Assembly (NCBI GenBank): GCA_021770065.1
Contig: JAETRR010000024.1
Coordinates: 1 to 64,000, forward strand
Origin: Lachnoclostridium sp.
GTDB lineage: Bacteria; Bacillota; Clostridia; Lachnospirales; Lachnospiraceae
Direction of reading: 5' to 3'
DNA: 64,000 bases
Positions 1-7,719 of this stretch are shown here, one piece after another. The notes beneath the pieces are model-generated. The model did no database searches, was not told the origin of the DNA, and saw only the letters and a list, made by a program, of their open reading frames with translations. The position numbers and the translations under genes are program-made. The number at the start of each line of letters is the position of its first letter. Within the stretch, counting starts at the first letter, position 1.

Positions 1-58
<58 letters not shown>

Positions 59-276
59 TAAGTGTTTGTCTGGTCAGAAACTACTGCTGGTAATTTCTTC
101 CCGTTCTTACTGTTTTTAGGTCGCTTATCTCTAAGCTGTTCTTGAATGATAACTGCTTTGATCCTCTCAGAACCAAAACCTTTATCCATGATTCTCTTTT
201 AGAATTTTCAAGGTTTTCACACTGTTTAGTTATCAAGGTTCGCTTGCTCCTGTTTGTCCAACAGGTCAGCTTAAGT

Positions 277-305
277 ATATTATCACAATTTCCAAAGCTT
301 GTCAA
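277..305 (-). promoter_or_regulatory. rRNA operon promoter
   Basis: On the minus strand a consensus TTGACA (300-305) is followed after exactly 17 bases by TAATAT (277-282). It points at the 16S gene. The ~215-base leader between it and the 16S start (about 59-270) holds a short CCTGTTG/CAAACAGG hairpin just after the start site and no convincing coding sequence. Confidence 0.85.
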
Positions 306-324
306 TAATAAATTTTAAGCTAAA

Positions 325-414
325 CGGAGAAGGAGGGATTTGAACCCTCGCGCCGCTATTAACGACCTACTCCCTTTCCAGGGGAGCCCCTTCGGCCAGC
401 TTGGGTACTTCTCC
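325..414 (-). tRNA. tRNA-Ser (anticodon GGA)
   Basis: The minus strand gives acceptor arms GGAGAAG/CTTCTCC, a long variable arm typical of serine tRNAs, and a T loop GGTTCAAATCC. The anticodon loop CTGGAAA places anticodon GGA at 378-380, reading UCC/UCU. CCA is not encoded. It lies just upstream of the rRNA promoter. Confidence 0.95.
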
Positions 415-462
415 AGGTTGCTCGATTTTAAATCAAATTCCATATTCTATAGTGGTAATAAA

Positions 463-548
463 CGGAGAGGATGGGATTCGAACCCATGCGCCCTTTCGGA
501 CAAACGGTTTTCAAGACCGCCTCGTTATGACCACTTCGATACCTCTCC
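463..548 (-). tRNA. tRNA-Ser (anticodon UGA)
   Basis: Acceptor arms GGAGAGG/CCTCTCC, a long variable arm and a GGTTCGAATCC T arm are visible on the minus strand. The anticodon loop CTTGAAA gives UGA at 511-513, reading UCA and other UCN codons. It precedes tRNA-Ser(GGA) by 48 bases and both probably share the promoter at 591-619. Confidence 0.95.
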
Positions 549-590
549 ACACTCTGACTTGCATACCGCCTTTGCGTGGCGACGATTTGT

Positions 591-619
591 ATTTTAGCAT
601 CTTTATTTTGCCATGTCAA
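591..619 (-). promoter_or_regulatory. promoter of the tRNA-Ser pair
   Basis: Minus-strand TTGACA (614-619), 17-base spacer, TAAAAT (591-596), about 43 bases before the first tRNA. Confidence 0.8.
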
Positions 620-669
620 CAGCTTTTTTAACATTTTTCACGGATTTTCTCAGCAGTCTGTCTGAACTG

Positions 670-1506
670 TTATCTCCTTCGTAAAAAAGCCTCCGCAATC
701 TCCAAATCCTCCGGCGTTGTGATTTTGATATTCTCATAAGAGCCTTCCACCAGCTTCACTTTCACATCCGTAAAGTTCTCCACGATCATGGCATCGTCCG
801 TCATGTCTGTGCGGCCGCTCTCCATTGCTGCCTGGTAAGCCCTGTAAATCAGCTGAAAATCAAATGCCTGGGGAGTCTGAATCCCCCACACCAGATTCCG
901 GGCCGGGGTACTCACAACAAAGCCGTTCTCATCCGCAAGCTTAATGGTTTCTTTCACAGGCATAGCCGCCGTACAGGCGCCATAAGTCTCGGCAGCTTCC
1001 AGAGCCCGGGCAATTATTTTATCGTCTGCAAAGGGGCGCACCCCGTCATGGATAAATACAATTCCTTCCCGGTCCGCTTTTGTCATATCTTCCTCAATCA
1101 CCTGCAGCCCATTCCAGACAGAAGTATAACGCTCTGCACCGCCTGTTGTAATGGTATCTACCTTGGATAAATTATACTTATGTACTAATTCATCTCTGCA
1201 CCAGGCCATCTGCTGCGGACCTGTAACCAGAATAATACTGTCAATCAGAGGAGAGTTTTGAAAAGCTTCCAGAGTATGGTAGATAATAGGCTTTCCCATA
1301 AGCTCCAGATATTGCTTCTGCACATTGCCGCCCATGCGTTTTCCCTGACCTGCAGCCACAATGATCGCTGTACAGCGTTTCCTTAATTTGCCCGTATTTC
1401 CAGGGCATAAAGGTATATCCGTAGGATGTTTCCTCGATCTGTCCGTGTTCTCTGGACATAAAGGTATATCCGCAGGATGTTTCCTCGATCTGTCCGTGTT
1501 CTCCAT
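670..1506 (-). CDS. ispD: 2-C-methyl-D-erythritol 4-phosphate cytidylyltransferase with repeat-derived N-terminus
   Basis: Third step of the MEP isoprenoid pathway: couples MEP with CTP to form CDP-ME. From about residue 45 the protein matches the family: AAGQGKRMG nucleotide-binding loop, the FIHDGVRPF segment, and the IQTPQAF motif near residue 200. Family members are about 230 residues; this one is 278 because the first ~43 residues are encoded by a 51-base tandem repeat (17-residue unit RKHPxDIPLCPxNTxxSR). The ATG at 1506 directly follows the tsaD stop (TAGATG), which supports translational coupling and use of this start. No better internal start with a ribosome site is visible ahead of the catalytic domain. 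Last gene of the tsaE operon. Confidence 0.93.
   Translation of the reverse strand: MENTDRSRKHPADIPLCPENTDRSRKHPTDIPLCPGNTGKLRKRCTAIIVAAGQGKRMGGNVQKQYLELMGKPIIYHTLEAFQNSPLIDSIILVTGPQQMAWCRDELVHKYNLSKVDTITTGGAERYTSVWNGLQVIEEDMTKADREGIVFIHDGVRPFADDKIIARALEAAETYGACTAAMPVKETIKLADENGFVVSTPARNLVWGIQTPQAFDFQLIYRAYQAAMESGRTDMTDDAMIVENFTDVKVKLVEGSYENIKITTPEDLEIAEAFLRRR
1389..1503 (-). repeat. 51-bp tandem repeat forming the start of ispD
   Basis: Two full copies and a partial third, period 51 bp (compare AGGTATATCC at 1411 and at 1462). The unit is a multiple of three, so it reads through in frame. A diverged third copy stands alone at 3958-4020. Confidence 0.85.
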
Positions 1507-2535
1507 CTATCTCTCTCCCAGCTTCAGATTGGGAACCGCATTCAAATCCAGCCCATGCCGTACCCCTTTCTTATATTCATAGTAAGCCGCCGCCCCAATC
1601 ATGGCCGCATTATCCGTACACAGGATCGGTGAGGGATGATAAAAATGAATCCCCTGTTCCTCACAGGCCGCGGCAAAAGCTGCACGCAGCGTGGAATTGG
1701 AGGCCACCCCGCCGGCAATAGCCAGCTTATCCTCTCTAAGCTCCTTCATCGCCGTCATGGCATGCTCTACCAGCACATCGCAGACCGCCTTCTGAAAGGA
1801 AGCCGCCACATCCGCCCGGTTGACCGCCTCCCCCTTCATCTGGCAGCTGTTCAGATAATTGAGCACTGCCGATTTCACTCCGCTGAAACTGAAATCATAA
1901 GGAGAATCTGCTATCTTTGCCCTGGGAAATGCAATCGCCTCGGGATTGCCTTCCTTCGAAAGCTTGTCAATCTTCGGTCCGCCGGGATAGCCGAGGCCGA
2001 TCGCCCTCGCCACCTTGTCAAAAGCTTCCCCTGCCGCATCATCCCGCGTCCGCCCCATGATCTCATAGACACCGTAATCCTTCACCCTCACCAGATGGGT
2101 GTGTCCACCGGATACCACCAGGCAGATAAAGGGCGGCTCCAGATCGGGATTTTCAATATAGTTAGCGGAAATATGGCCTTCAATGTGATGGACACCCACC
2201 AGAGGAAGCTTTTTGGCATAGCTGATGGCCTTAGCCTCCGCCACGCCCACAAGGAGAGCTCCCACCAGGCCAGGGCCGTAGGTCACGCCGATGGCGTCCA
2301 GATCATCTAAGGTAACCTGTGCCTGTTCCAGAGCTTCCTCAATCACCTGGTTGATTTTCTCAATGTGTTTTCTGGAGGCAATCTCCGGCACTACGCCTCC
2401 GTAAAGCTTATGAAGCTCAATCTGGGAGGAAATCACATTGGACAGCACACAGCGGCCGTTCTTCACTACGGAAGCGGCCGTCTCGTCGCAGGAGCTTTCA
2501 ATTGCCAGAATATATATGTCTTTTTGTTCACTCAT
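1507..2535 (-). CDS. tsaD: tRNA N6-adenosine threonylcarbamoyltransferase TsaD
   Basis: Transfers the threonylcarbamoyl group from TC-AMP to A37 of ANN-decoding tRNAs (t6A), working with TsaB and TsaE encoded upstream in the same operon. The 342-residue ASKHA-fold protein shows [11 protein letters not shown] at the N-terminus, the HHIEGH metal site, the VSGGHTHLV glycine-rich loop and the C-terminal GGVASN loop. Start chosen at ATG 2535, seven bases after GAGGAAG and one base after the rnz stop; an in-frame TTG 15 bases upstream has less support. Confidence 0.97.
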   Translation of the reverse strand: MSEQKDIYILAIESSCDETAASVVKNGRCVLSNVISSQIELHKLYGGVVPEIASRKHIEKINQVIEEALEQAQVTLDDLDAIGVTYGPGLVGALLVGVAEAKAISYAKKLPLVGVHHIEGHISANYIENPDLEPPFICLVVSGGHTHLVRVKDYGVYEIMGRTRDDAAGEAFDKVARAIGLGYPGGPKIDKLSKEGNPEAIAFPRAKIADSPYDFSFSGVKSAVLNYLNSCQMKGEAVNRADVAASFQKAVCDVLVEHAMTAMKELREDKLAIAGGVASNSTLRAAFAAACEEQGIHFYHPSPILCTDNAAMIGAAAYYEYKKGVRHGLDLNAVPNLKLGER

Positions 2536-2536
2536 T

Positions 2537-3451
2537 CTACGCTTCCTCAAAATCCAGTTCTATAGACTTCCGATCCTTTCCTGCCTCCGCCCTGGGAAAA
2601 ATCTGACGCACCTCATCCATATATTCTTCCGGACGGTTGAGAGAAGGACTGTAATGGGTCAGCCACAGGGCCTTCACTTCCGCCTCCCTGGCCAGCCTTG
2701 CCGCCTCATAAAAGGTCATATGCTTATAGGCCGCCGCCTTCGCTTCCTTTCCCTTTTCCCCGTACATGCCCTCGCAGATAAAAAGATCCGCATGCTTTGC
2801 ATTTGCCGCGATAGAGGCTGTGGGACGGGTGTCGGTACAGTACACCACCTTGATCCCCTTTCTCGGAGCGCCCATAACCATATCCGGCGTATAAGTGATA
2901 CCGTCCTCTGTGGTAATGGTCTCGCCCTTTTGAAGTTTACTCCAGAAATGCTTGGGAATCTGACGCTCCACAGCTTGCTCCACCTGAAACTTTCCGGCCC
3001 GGTCAATCTCCAGAGAGTAGCCGTAGCAGGTAATGTTGTGATTCACCCGGAAGGCTTTGATGCGGTAGCCGCCAAGGCACAGCTCCTCTTCTGCCTGGTT
3101 AAGCTCTATAAATTCTATGGGAAATGGCAGTTCCGGCGCAATCACACGCAGGGAATTTACCACGCGCTCCAGACCCTTAGGGCCGATCAGCGTAAGAGGC
3201 TCTGTGCGCTCTGCATTTCCCATGGTCAGAAGCAGGCCCGGAAGGCCGCTGATATGATCCCCGTGAAAATGGGTGAAACAGATAATATCAATGGGCTTAA
3301 AGCTCCATCCCTTTTCCTTAATAGCAATCTGAGTTCCCTCTCCGCAGTCAATGAGCAGACTGCTTCCATTGTATCTGGTCATCAGCGCCGTGAGCCAGCG
3401 GTACGGAAGAGGCATCATTCCGCCGCTTCCCAGCAAACATACATCTAACAT
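2537..3451 (-). CDS. rnz: ribonuclease Z
   Basis: tRNA 3' endonuclease of the metallo-beta-lactamase fold; trims tRNA precursors lacking an encoded CCA, which fits the two CCA-less serine tRNAs nearby. The 304-residue protein has the zinc motif HFHGDH near residue 66, the GLPGLLLTM stretch and later D (CTDTRPT) and H (THYSPSL) ligands. Start set at ATG 3451 ([11 protein letters not shown]) with a GGAG upstream; a TTG six bases earlier is also open. Sits between the small zinc-ribbon gene and tsaD. Confidence 0.96.
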   Translation of the reverse strand: MLDVCLLGSGGMMPLPYRWLTALMTRYNGSSLLIDCGEGTQIAIKEKGWSFKPIDIICFTHFHGDHISGLPGLLLTMGNAERTEPLTLIGPKGLERVVNSLRVIAPELPFPIEFIELNQAEEELCLGGYRIKAFRVNHNITCYGYSLEIDRAGKFQVEQAVERQIPKHFWSKLQKGETITTEDGITYTPDMVMGAPRKGIKVVYCTDTRPTASIAANAKHADLFICEGMYGEKGKEAKAAAYKHMTFYEAARLAREAEVKALWLTHYSPSLNRPEEYMDEVRQIFPRAEAGKDRKSIELDFEEA

Positions 3452-3560
3452 CTCCAAATCTCCATATTTTCCTTATTACAAATGCAATACAAATTCCGCG
3501 CGGATACGGTTGACAGGACATTTTCTATGTACAGGGCCGTTCCTGACAGCCCCTTTGTTC

Positions 3561-3809
3561 CTATACAAGCTCGACGGCTTCGGTTGTGGCCGGCGGAATA
3601 CGAAACTGCTCCGTCATCCGGTCGTAGCATTCCTCACACAGTTCAAAGCTGTCCACCTGACCGTCTTTCCCTGACATGTATCCCCACACCTGGCGCACCT
3701 GCAGTACCCCTTCCATGGGCATTCCATGCTTTACCGCAATGATCTTTCCGCATCCGTTGCAGATGATCCGCTCCAAAACCTTTGTTTCTTCCTTTTTGTA
3801 CTCATGCAT
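3561..3809 (-). CDS. small zinc-ribbon protein of unknown function
   Basis: An 82-residue protein with two CxxC pairs: CNGCGK near residue 16 and CEECYDR near residue 57, a probable single structural zinc ribbon. I do not recognise a named family. The start at ATG 3809 (MHEYKKEE) follows a GGGAGG; the frame stays open upstream into the repeat at 3958-4020, but that extension lacks family-like character. Lies within the t6A operon between rimI and rnz, in the same direction. Binding of nucleic acid or a protein partner is possible but unproven. Confidence 0.7.
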   Translation of the reverse strand: MHEYKKEETKVLERIICNGCGKIIAVKHGMPMEGVLQVRQVWGYMSGKDGQVDSFELCEECYDRMTEQFRIPPATTEAVELV

Positions 3810-3957
3810 ACTGCCTGTCCTCCCTATCTGTCCTGCATCTGCTTTCTGAGTAACAGTTTCATAGACGAAACTGCGTCTTTTTGTCTGCTGCAATTCTATT
3901 TTACAAAAGAATTTCATGCACAGATAGTGGGAATTGCTTACAGCCACAAGTTTCCTT

Positions 3958-4020
3958 AGCTTGCCCATGTTTTGGGCATAAAGGGATACCCGTAGGGTGT
4001 TTCCTTGATTCGCCTATGTC
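3958..4020 (-). repeat. solitary copy of the 51-bp repeat family
   Basis: Shares with 1389-1503 the blocks GGGCATAAAGG, the TATCCGTAGG-like core and TGTTTCCTTGAT. Translated on the minus strand it gives the same RKHPTGIPLCP peptide, but here it is intergenic, directly after the rimI stop. Confidence 0.75.
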
Positions 4021-4469
4021 TAAACTTCCCAATGCCGCCACATAATCAATGCATCTTCCTTCGGCTTTTCATAAAAATTTCTGCGGATGCCAAAGGAAAC
4101 AAAGCCCAGGCTTTCATATAAATGTATCGCCGCCTTGTTGCTTACGCGCACCTCCAGGGTATAGGCAAAAGCCCCCCTCTCTTTTCCAATGCGCATCAGT
4201 TCCTCCAGAAGTCTCCTTCCGATTCCATGCCCCCGAAGCTGCCGTCTTACCGCTATATTGGTAATCTCCGCTTCTTCCAGGCTCTGATAGCAGCCGCAGT
4301 AGCCCGCTATCTCCCCGTCAAGCTCCGCTGTCAGATACAGGGTATGGCAATAGGAGAGGGTGTCCTGGAAAGACTTTCTTGACCAGGGCATGGAGAAGGT
4401 TTCTTCCTCTATGGCGCACACCTGGGTCAGATCCTGTTCTTCCATCTGCCGGATAATAAGCTTACTCAT
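4020..4469 (-). CDS. rimI: ribosomal protein bS18-alanine N-acetyltransferase RimI
   Basis: GNAT-fold acetyltransferase of 149 residues, the family's usual size. The acetyl-CoA loop RRQLRGHGIGRRLL lies near residue 75 and the C-terminal NKAAIHLYESLGF motif near residue 110. RimI acetylates the N-terminus of ribosomal protein S18. The start overlaps the end of tsaB by eight bases, a common tsaB-rimI coupling in Bacillota. Confidence 0.93.
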   Translation of the reverse strand: MSKLIIRQMEEQDLTQVCAIEEETFSMPWSRKSFQDTLSYCHTLYLTAELDGEIAGYCGCYQSLEEAEITNIAVRRQLRGHGIGRRLLEELMRIGKERGAFAYTLEVRVSNKAAIHLYESLGFVSFGIRRNFYEKPKEDALIMWRHWEV

Positions 4470-5193
4470 GGCTCCCTGCTTCCTTTTCCGCCCGTTCCCG
4501 TTCCGCCTGGGGCAGACGCAGGTAATCGGGTCTGTGCTCCGCGGCCGTCTCGGTCTTTCCTTCCCGGATATACTGCACGGCCAGCATTCCTACGGCTCCC
4601 GCACGCTGACGGCTTACATGAGCCGGTGCAAAGGAGAACTTCTGCCCTGCCATAAGCACCTCTGTCAGACAGTAACGGTATACGGGAACCCCGTCCCCCA
4701 GGAAAATAACTTCCCGGCCTAAGGCACAAAGCTTTTCCGCTATCTCCTGGATGCTGACCGCCATCTGAGGCTCTATAGCATGCAGGCGGTTATCTTTGAA
4801 TTCATAGATTCCCGTATACACCTGGTTTCTTCTGGCATCCATTAGAGGACAGATGATCCGATCCGTTCCGTAGAGATTATAAGCCAGGGCATCTACGGTG
4901 GGAATGTGCACCAGAGGCTTGTTAAGCGCAAGGCCAAGGCCTTTTGCCGTGGCTGATCCAATCCGAAGGCCCGTGAAGGAGCCGGGGCCTGCCGCTACTG
5001 CGACAGCATCCAGAGTGTTCAGATCCAGCTCTATCATAGAAGCAATTTCATCCAGCATAGGGAGAAGCGTCTGGGAATGGGTCTTTTTGTAATTGACTGT
5101 ATATTCTGCCAGCAGATTGCTGTTTACTCCGTCATCCTCCACCACAGCTGCAGAGGCTGTCAGGCCGGAGCTGTCCAACGCTAAAACCTTCAT
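4462..5193 (-). CDS. tsaB: tRNA threonylcarbamoyladenosine biosynthesis protein TsaB
   Basis: Inactive paralogue of TsaD that dimerises with it to form the t6A synthase. The 243-residue protein opens with VLALDSSGLTASAAVV and contains the GPGSFTGLRIG motif near residue 70. Two bases separate it from tsaE upstream and it overlaps rimI downstream. Confidence 0.95.
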   Translation of the reverse strand: MKVLALDSSGLTASAAVVEDDGVNSNLLAEYTVNYKKTHSQTLLPMLDEIASMIELDLNTLDAVAVAAGPGSFTGLRIGSATAKGLGLALNKPLVHIPTVDALAYNLYGTDRIICPLMDARRNQVYTGIYEFKDNRLHAIEPQMAVSIQEIAEKLCALGREVIFLGDGVPVYRYCLTEVLMAGQKFSFAPAHVSRQRAGAVGMLAVQYIREGKTETAAEHRPDYLRLPQAERERAEKEAGSHE

Positions 5194-5195
5194 AA

Positions 5196-5621
5196 TTATA
5201 CCTCTATTACCGTAATTTTCCTGTAATCAAAGCCCTTATTCAGATCTTTTTCTATGGTTACGGCAAACCGTTCTTTCGGAAGAATCTCCTCTATGAGATT
5301 CGCCCACTCAATCAGGCAGACGCCTCCGCCGTAAAAATAATCTTCATAGCCGATCTCCTCCATCTCATCCACATTTCCGATGCGGTACACATCGAAATGG
5401 TAAAAGGGAATGCGGCCTTGCGTGTACTCCTGAACAATGGTGAAGGTAGGGCTGTTCACGTGTTCCTCCACGCCTAAGCCTCTGGCAAACCCCTGGGTAA
5501 ACACGGTTTTTCCCACCCCAAGATCACCGGTCAGTGTGTAGATGCTTCCCGCCTCTGCCCCGGTGCCTAAACGCTCCCCGAAGGCTCTTGTTTCCTGTTC
5601 TGAAAATGTTTCTATAATCAT
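5196..5621 (-). CDS. tsaE: tRNA threonylcarbamoyladenosine biosynthesis ATPase TsaE
   Basis: P-loop ATPase that resets the TsaB-TsaD complex. 141 residues with Walker A GDLGVGKT near residue 33, SPTFTIVQEY after it, and the FYHFDVYRI and LIEWA blocks typical of the family. First gene of the operon; the promoter at 5705-5733 lies about 85 bases ahead. TsaC/Sua5, needed for the first step of t6A synthesis, is not in the window. Confidence 0.96.
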   Translation of the reverse strand: MIIETFSEQETRAFGERLGTGAEAGSIYTLTGDLGVGKTVFTQGFARGLGVEEHVNSPTFTIVQEYTQGRIPFYHFDVYRIGNVDEMEEIGYEDYFYGGGVCLIEWANLIEEILPKERFAVTIEKDLNKGFDYRKITVIEV

Positions 5622-5704
5622 AGGAAGTTTTCCTTATCCTTTTATACCGGGTGCTGCCCCGGCCCTGCATCCCTGCAGGTTCCAAATCTACTATGTCTTT
5701 AAAA

Positions 5705-5733
5705 GTTATAACATAATCATACCTGTTTTGCAA
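5705..5733 (-). promoter_or_regulatory. promoter of the tsaE-ispD operon
   Basis: Minus-strand TTGCAA (5728-5733), 17-base spacer, TATAAC (5705-5710). Divergent from the regulator promoter at 5760-5788. Confidence 0.6.
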
Positions 5734-5759
5734 TATAGCAGAGACACAGTATTTTACAT

Positions 5760-5788
5760 TTGTTTTATCTGGAAAAATGTGTTAATAT
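5760..5788 (+). promoter_or_regulatory. promoter of the GntR/HutC regulator
   Basis: TTGTTT (5760-5765), 17-base spacer, TAATAT (5783-5788), 20 bases before the start codon, so the transcript leader is very short. ACATTT and AAATGT (5756-5780) form a loose inverted repeat around it, a possible autoregulatory site. Confidence 0.6.
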
Positions 5789-5808
5789 CTACGAGAGAGG
5801 AGACAGCT

Positions 5809-6543
5809 ATGACGAACGGTAACAAGCGAAGCACATCAAAAAAACAGATTCTGGAAAATTATCTGATTTCCGAAATCAGCAGAGGCAATTTAAAGGTGGG
5901 TGACAAAATTCCGTCGGAAGCCGAGCTGGTAGAAATGTTTCACTTCGGACGGCAGACAGTTCACAATACATTGGCCGAACTGGCTGTCCGGGGAATCATA
6001 GAACGCATTCCCGGTAAAGGTTCCTTTGTTTCTTCCAGACCGGTAAACAGAAATATACAGAAAAAAATGAGCTTCACGGAAGATATGCAGAGTATCGGAA
6101 TGACTGCCGGGAGCAATCTTCTGGAATTCAGGATTGTGACGGGTGAAGAATTTCCTGCCGTGGCAGAGGAATTAAAGATTTCCCCGCAGGATACCCTTTA
6201 TCTCATTTCCCGGCTGCGTACAGGAAACGGAACTCCCATTGCTCTCCAGTACACATATATTCCTACCCGCTACCTTCCAAATCCTGATTTGAATTCCATG
6301 GTTTCTTCCATCGATGCCTATACAAAAGAATGCGGCATCGAGGTAAACGGCTTTGTGACAAGGCTGCGCGCCGTTGAGGGAAGCGATGAGCAGATCCGGA
6401 TTCTCCAGTCCACCAGCCGTGCTCTCCTGAACAGTATTTCCGTCCGCTATTCGGATAAAAATACTCCGGTTCACTATACCTCGTCCTTTTACCGTTCCGA
6501 TCTCTATGAATATACTTTTTCTTCTTTCAGCCAGATCGAGTAG
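5809..6543 (+). CDS. GntR-family (HutC subfamily) transcriptional regulator
   Basis: 244 residues. Residues 10-75 form a winged helix with KVGDKIPSEAELVEMFHFGRQTVHNTL and the GIIERIPGKGSFV wing. Residues 90-240 are a UTRA effector domain (LYLISRLRTGNGTPIALQYTYIP), which binds sugars, amino-acid derivatives or phosphorylated forms in relatives. Start at ATG 5809 after GAGAGGAG; the open frame upstream is not used. Convergent with the PTS/GGT/ChrA operon that ends 20 bases away and is its likely target. The palindrome at 11706-11734 is a candidate operator. Confidence 0.9.
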   Translation: MTNGNKRSTSKKQILENYLISEISRGNLKVGDKIPSEAELVEMFHFGRQTVHNTLAELAVRGIIERIPGKGSFVSSRPVNRNIQKKMSFTEDMQSIGMTAGSNLLEFRIVTGEEFPAVAEELKISPQDTLYLISRLRTGNGTPIALQYTYIPTRYLPNPDLNSMVSSIDAYTKECGIEVNGFVTRLRAVEGSDEQIRILQSTSRALLNSISVRYSDKNTPVHYTSSFYRSDLYEYTFSSFSQIE

Positions 6544-6563
6544 GGAAGGTTTATCTGCCTGCG

Positions 6564-7130
6564 CTAAAAGGAAAATACAATCCCTGCCGCCGCCGCGGCA
6601 ACGATAATCACGATTGGGTGCAGTTTGGAAAACTTCCTTTTTACAGCAAAGAGCACTGCTAAAAGAAAGATACATTTCCAGTTGAACAGATTCCCAATCC
6701 CGGAGCCTAATCCGTTTTCCAGATGCATCAGAGTTGAAACAAAGAGATTCAGACAGGCTGCGGCGATAAATCCTACAACCGCCGGTTTTAGGCCTGCAAA
6801 AATCATCTTCACAATCTTTGCGTTTTTAAATTTCTGGAAATAATTGGCAATAACACAGATCACGACAATACTGGGGGTGACTATGCTTAAAGTTGCCGCC
6901 ACAGCGCCCCCGGGGCCTGCCACCGAATATCCTACATAAGTAGCCATATTAATGCCGATAGGACCCGGTGTCGACTCGGAAACCGCAATCATGGTTGACA
7001 GCGTTTCCATAGTAAACCACCCGTACTGCATCCCCATCTCATTCAGAAACGGTATGGTTGCAAGACCGCCCCCCACAGCAAACAATCCTGTTTTTAAAAA
7101 TTCCCATATCAGCAGTCCCAGATTACTCAT
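6564..7130 (-). CDS. chromate transporter family (CHR) membrane subunit, second gene
   Basis: 188 residues, mostly hydrophobic, with the family's N-terminal FAVGGGLATIPFL and ESTPGPIGINMATYVGY motifs. It is half of a two-gene short-chain ChrA; overlaps the partner gene at 7123 by eight bases, so both halves are probably made together. Relatives export chromate, but the native substrate of such pairs in gut anaerobes is unknown; the context here (PTS and gamma-glutamyltransferase) points to some other anion. Confidence 0.88.
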   Translation of the reverse strand: MSNLGLLIWEFLKTGLFAVGGGLATIPFLNEMGMQYGWFTMETLSTMIAVSESTPGPIGINMATYVGYSVAGPGGAVAATLSIVTPSIVVICVIANYFQKFKNAKIVKMIFAGLKPAVVGFIAAACLNLFVSTLMHLENGLGSGIGNLFNWKCIFLLAVLFAVKRKFSKLHPIVIIVAAAAAGIVFSF

Positions 7131-7668
7131 GCTTCAGCCACCCCGCCTTACTCATTAAAATTCCGAGAACTCCGGACAGTATCACAAGCCATACAGTCGA
7201 AATGCCTGTGAGGACAGACAAAAGCAGTGCCATGGCAAATATGCAGAAGGCTGCAATATTCTTGATGCTTTTCTTCCACAGATTCATAATCGCCTCTATC
7301 ATAAGCACACAAACAGCCACATTGATTCCCAGAAGTGCATGCTGTACTACAGCCAGCTCCGCAAAATTAGAAATAAGGGAAGCGATCAGCCCAATGATAA
7401 TGACGGAAGGACTCACCACTCCGAGTGTCGCAGCAATTCCGCCTGCAATTCCCTTTTGGTAATAACCCACAAAGGTAGCCGTATTTACCGCAATAATCCC
7501 GGGCGTACACTGTCCGATGGCATAATAATCCATGATCTCATCCTCTGTGGCCCAGTGATACTTCTCAATGACTTCCCTCTGAATCATAGGGAGCATGGCG
7601 TAGCCGCCGCCGAAGGTGAACAGCCCCATTTTGAACCATGCTGTATACAATTGTAACAATACTTTCAT
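7123..7668 (-). CDS. chromate transporter family (CHR) membrane subunit, first gene
   Basis: 181 residues with FTFGGGYAMLPMI and the QCTPGIIAVNTATFVGY motif, homologous to the downstream half in the opposite-topology, two-gene form of the family. The ribosome site AGGAGG sits inside a 38-bp repeat (7677-7714) that also precedes rpiB at 19840. Follows the gamma-glutamyltransferase gene by about 50 bases in the same direction. Confidence 0.88.
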   Translation of the reverse strand: MKVLLQLYTAWFKMGLFTFGGGYAMLPMIQREVIEKYHWATEDEIMDYYAIGQCTPGIIAVNTATFVGYYQKGIAGGIAATLGVVSPSVIIIGLIASLISNFAELAVVQHALLGINVAVCVLMIEAIMNLWKKSIKNIAAFCIFAMALLLSVLTGISTVWLVILSGVLGILMSKAGWLKHE

Positions 7669-7676
7669 GCCGTATG

Positions 7677-7714
7677 CCTCCTATTCAAAATCGCTGCGCG
7701 ATGGCACTAAAGGG
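7677..7714 (-). repeat. 38-bp dispersed repeat containing a ribosome-binding site
   Basis: 37 of 38 bases are identical to 19847-19884. On the minus strand it ends in AGGAGG placed correctly for the downstream start codon. A partial third copy (CGCTGCGCAGC...AAAAGGG) is at 23142-23165. Confidence 0.85.
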
Positions 7715-7719
7715 AAAAA

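Noticed and set aside
340..597. Short reading frames on both strands across the two serine tRNA genes
   Set aside because: They read through clear tRNA structures and have no ribosome sites.
1389..1503. CRISPR-like array
   Set aside because: Units are directly adjacent with no unique spacers and only two and a half copies; no cas genes in the window.
2438..3448. Long plus-strand frame opposite rnz
   Set aside because: It is antisense to a protein with intact catalytic motifs, and its translation has no family-like character.
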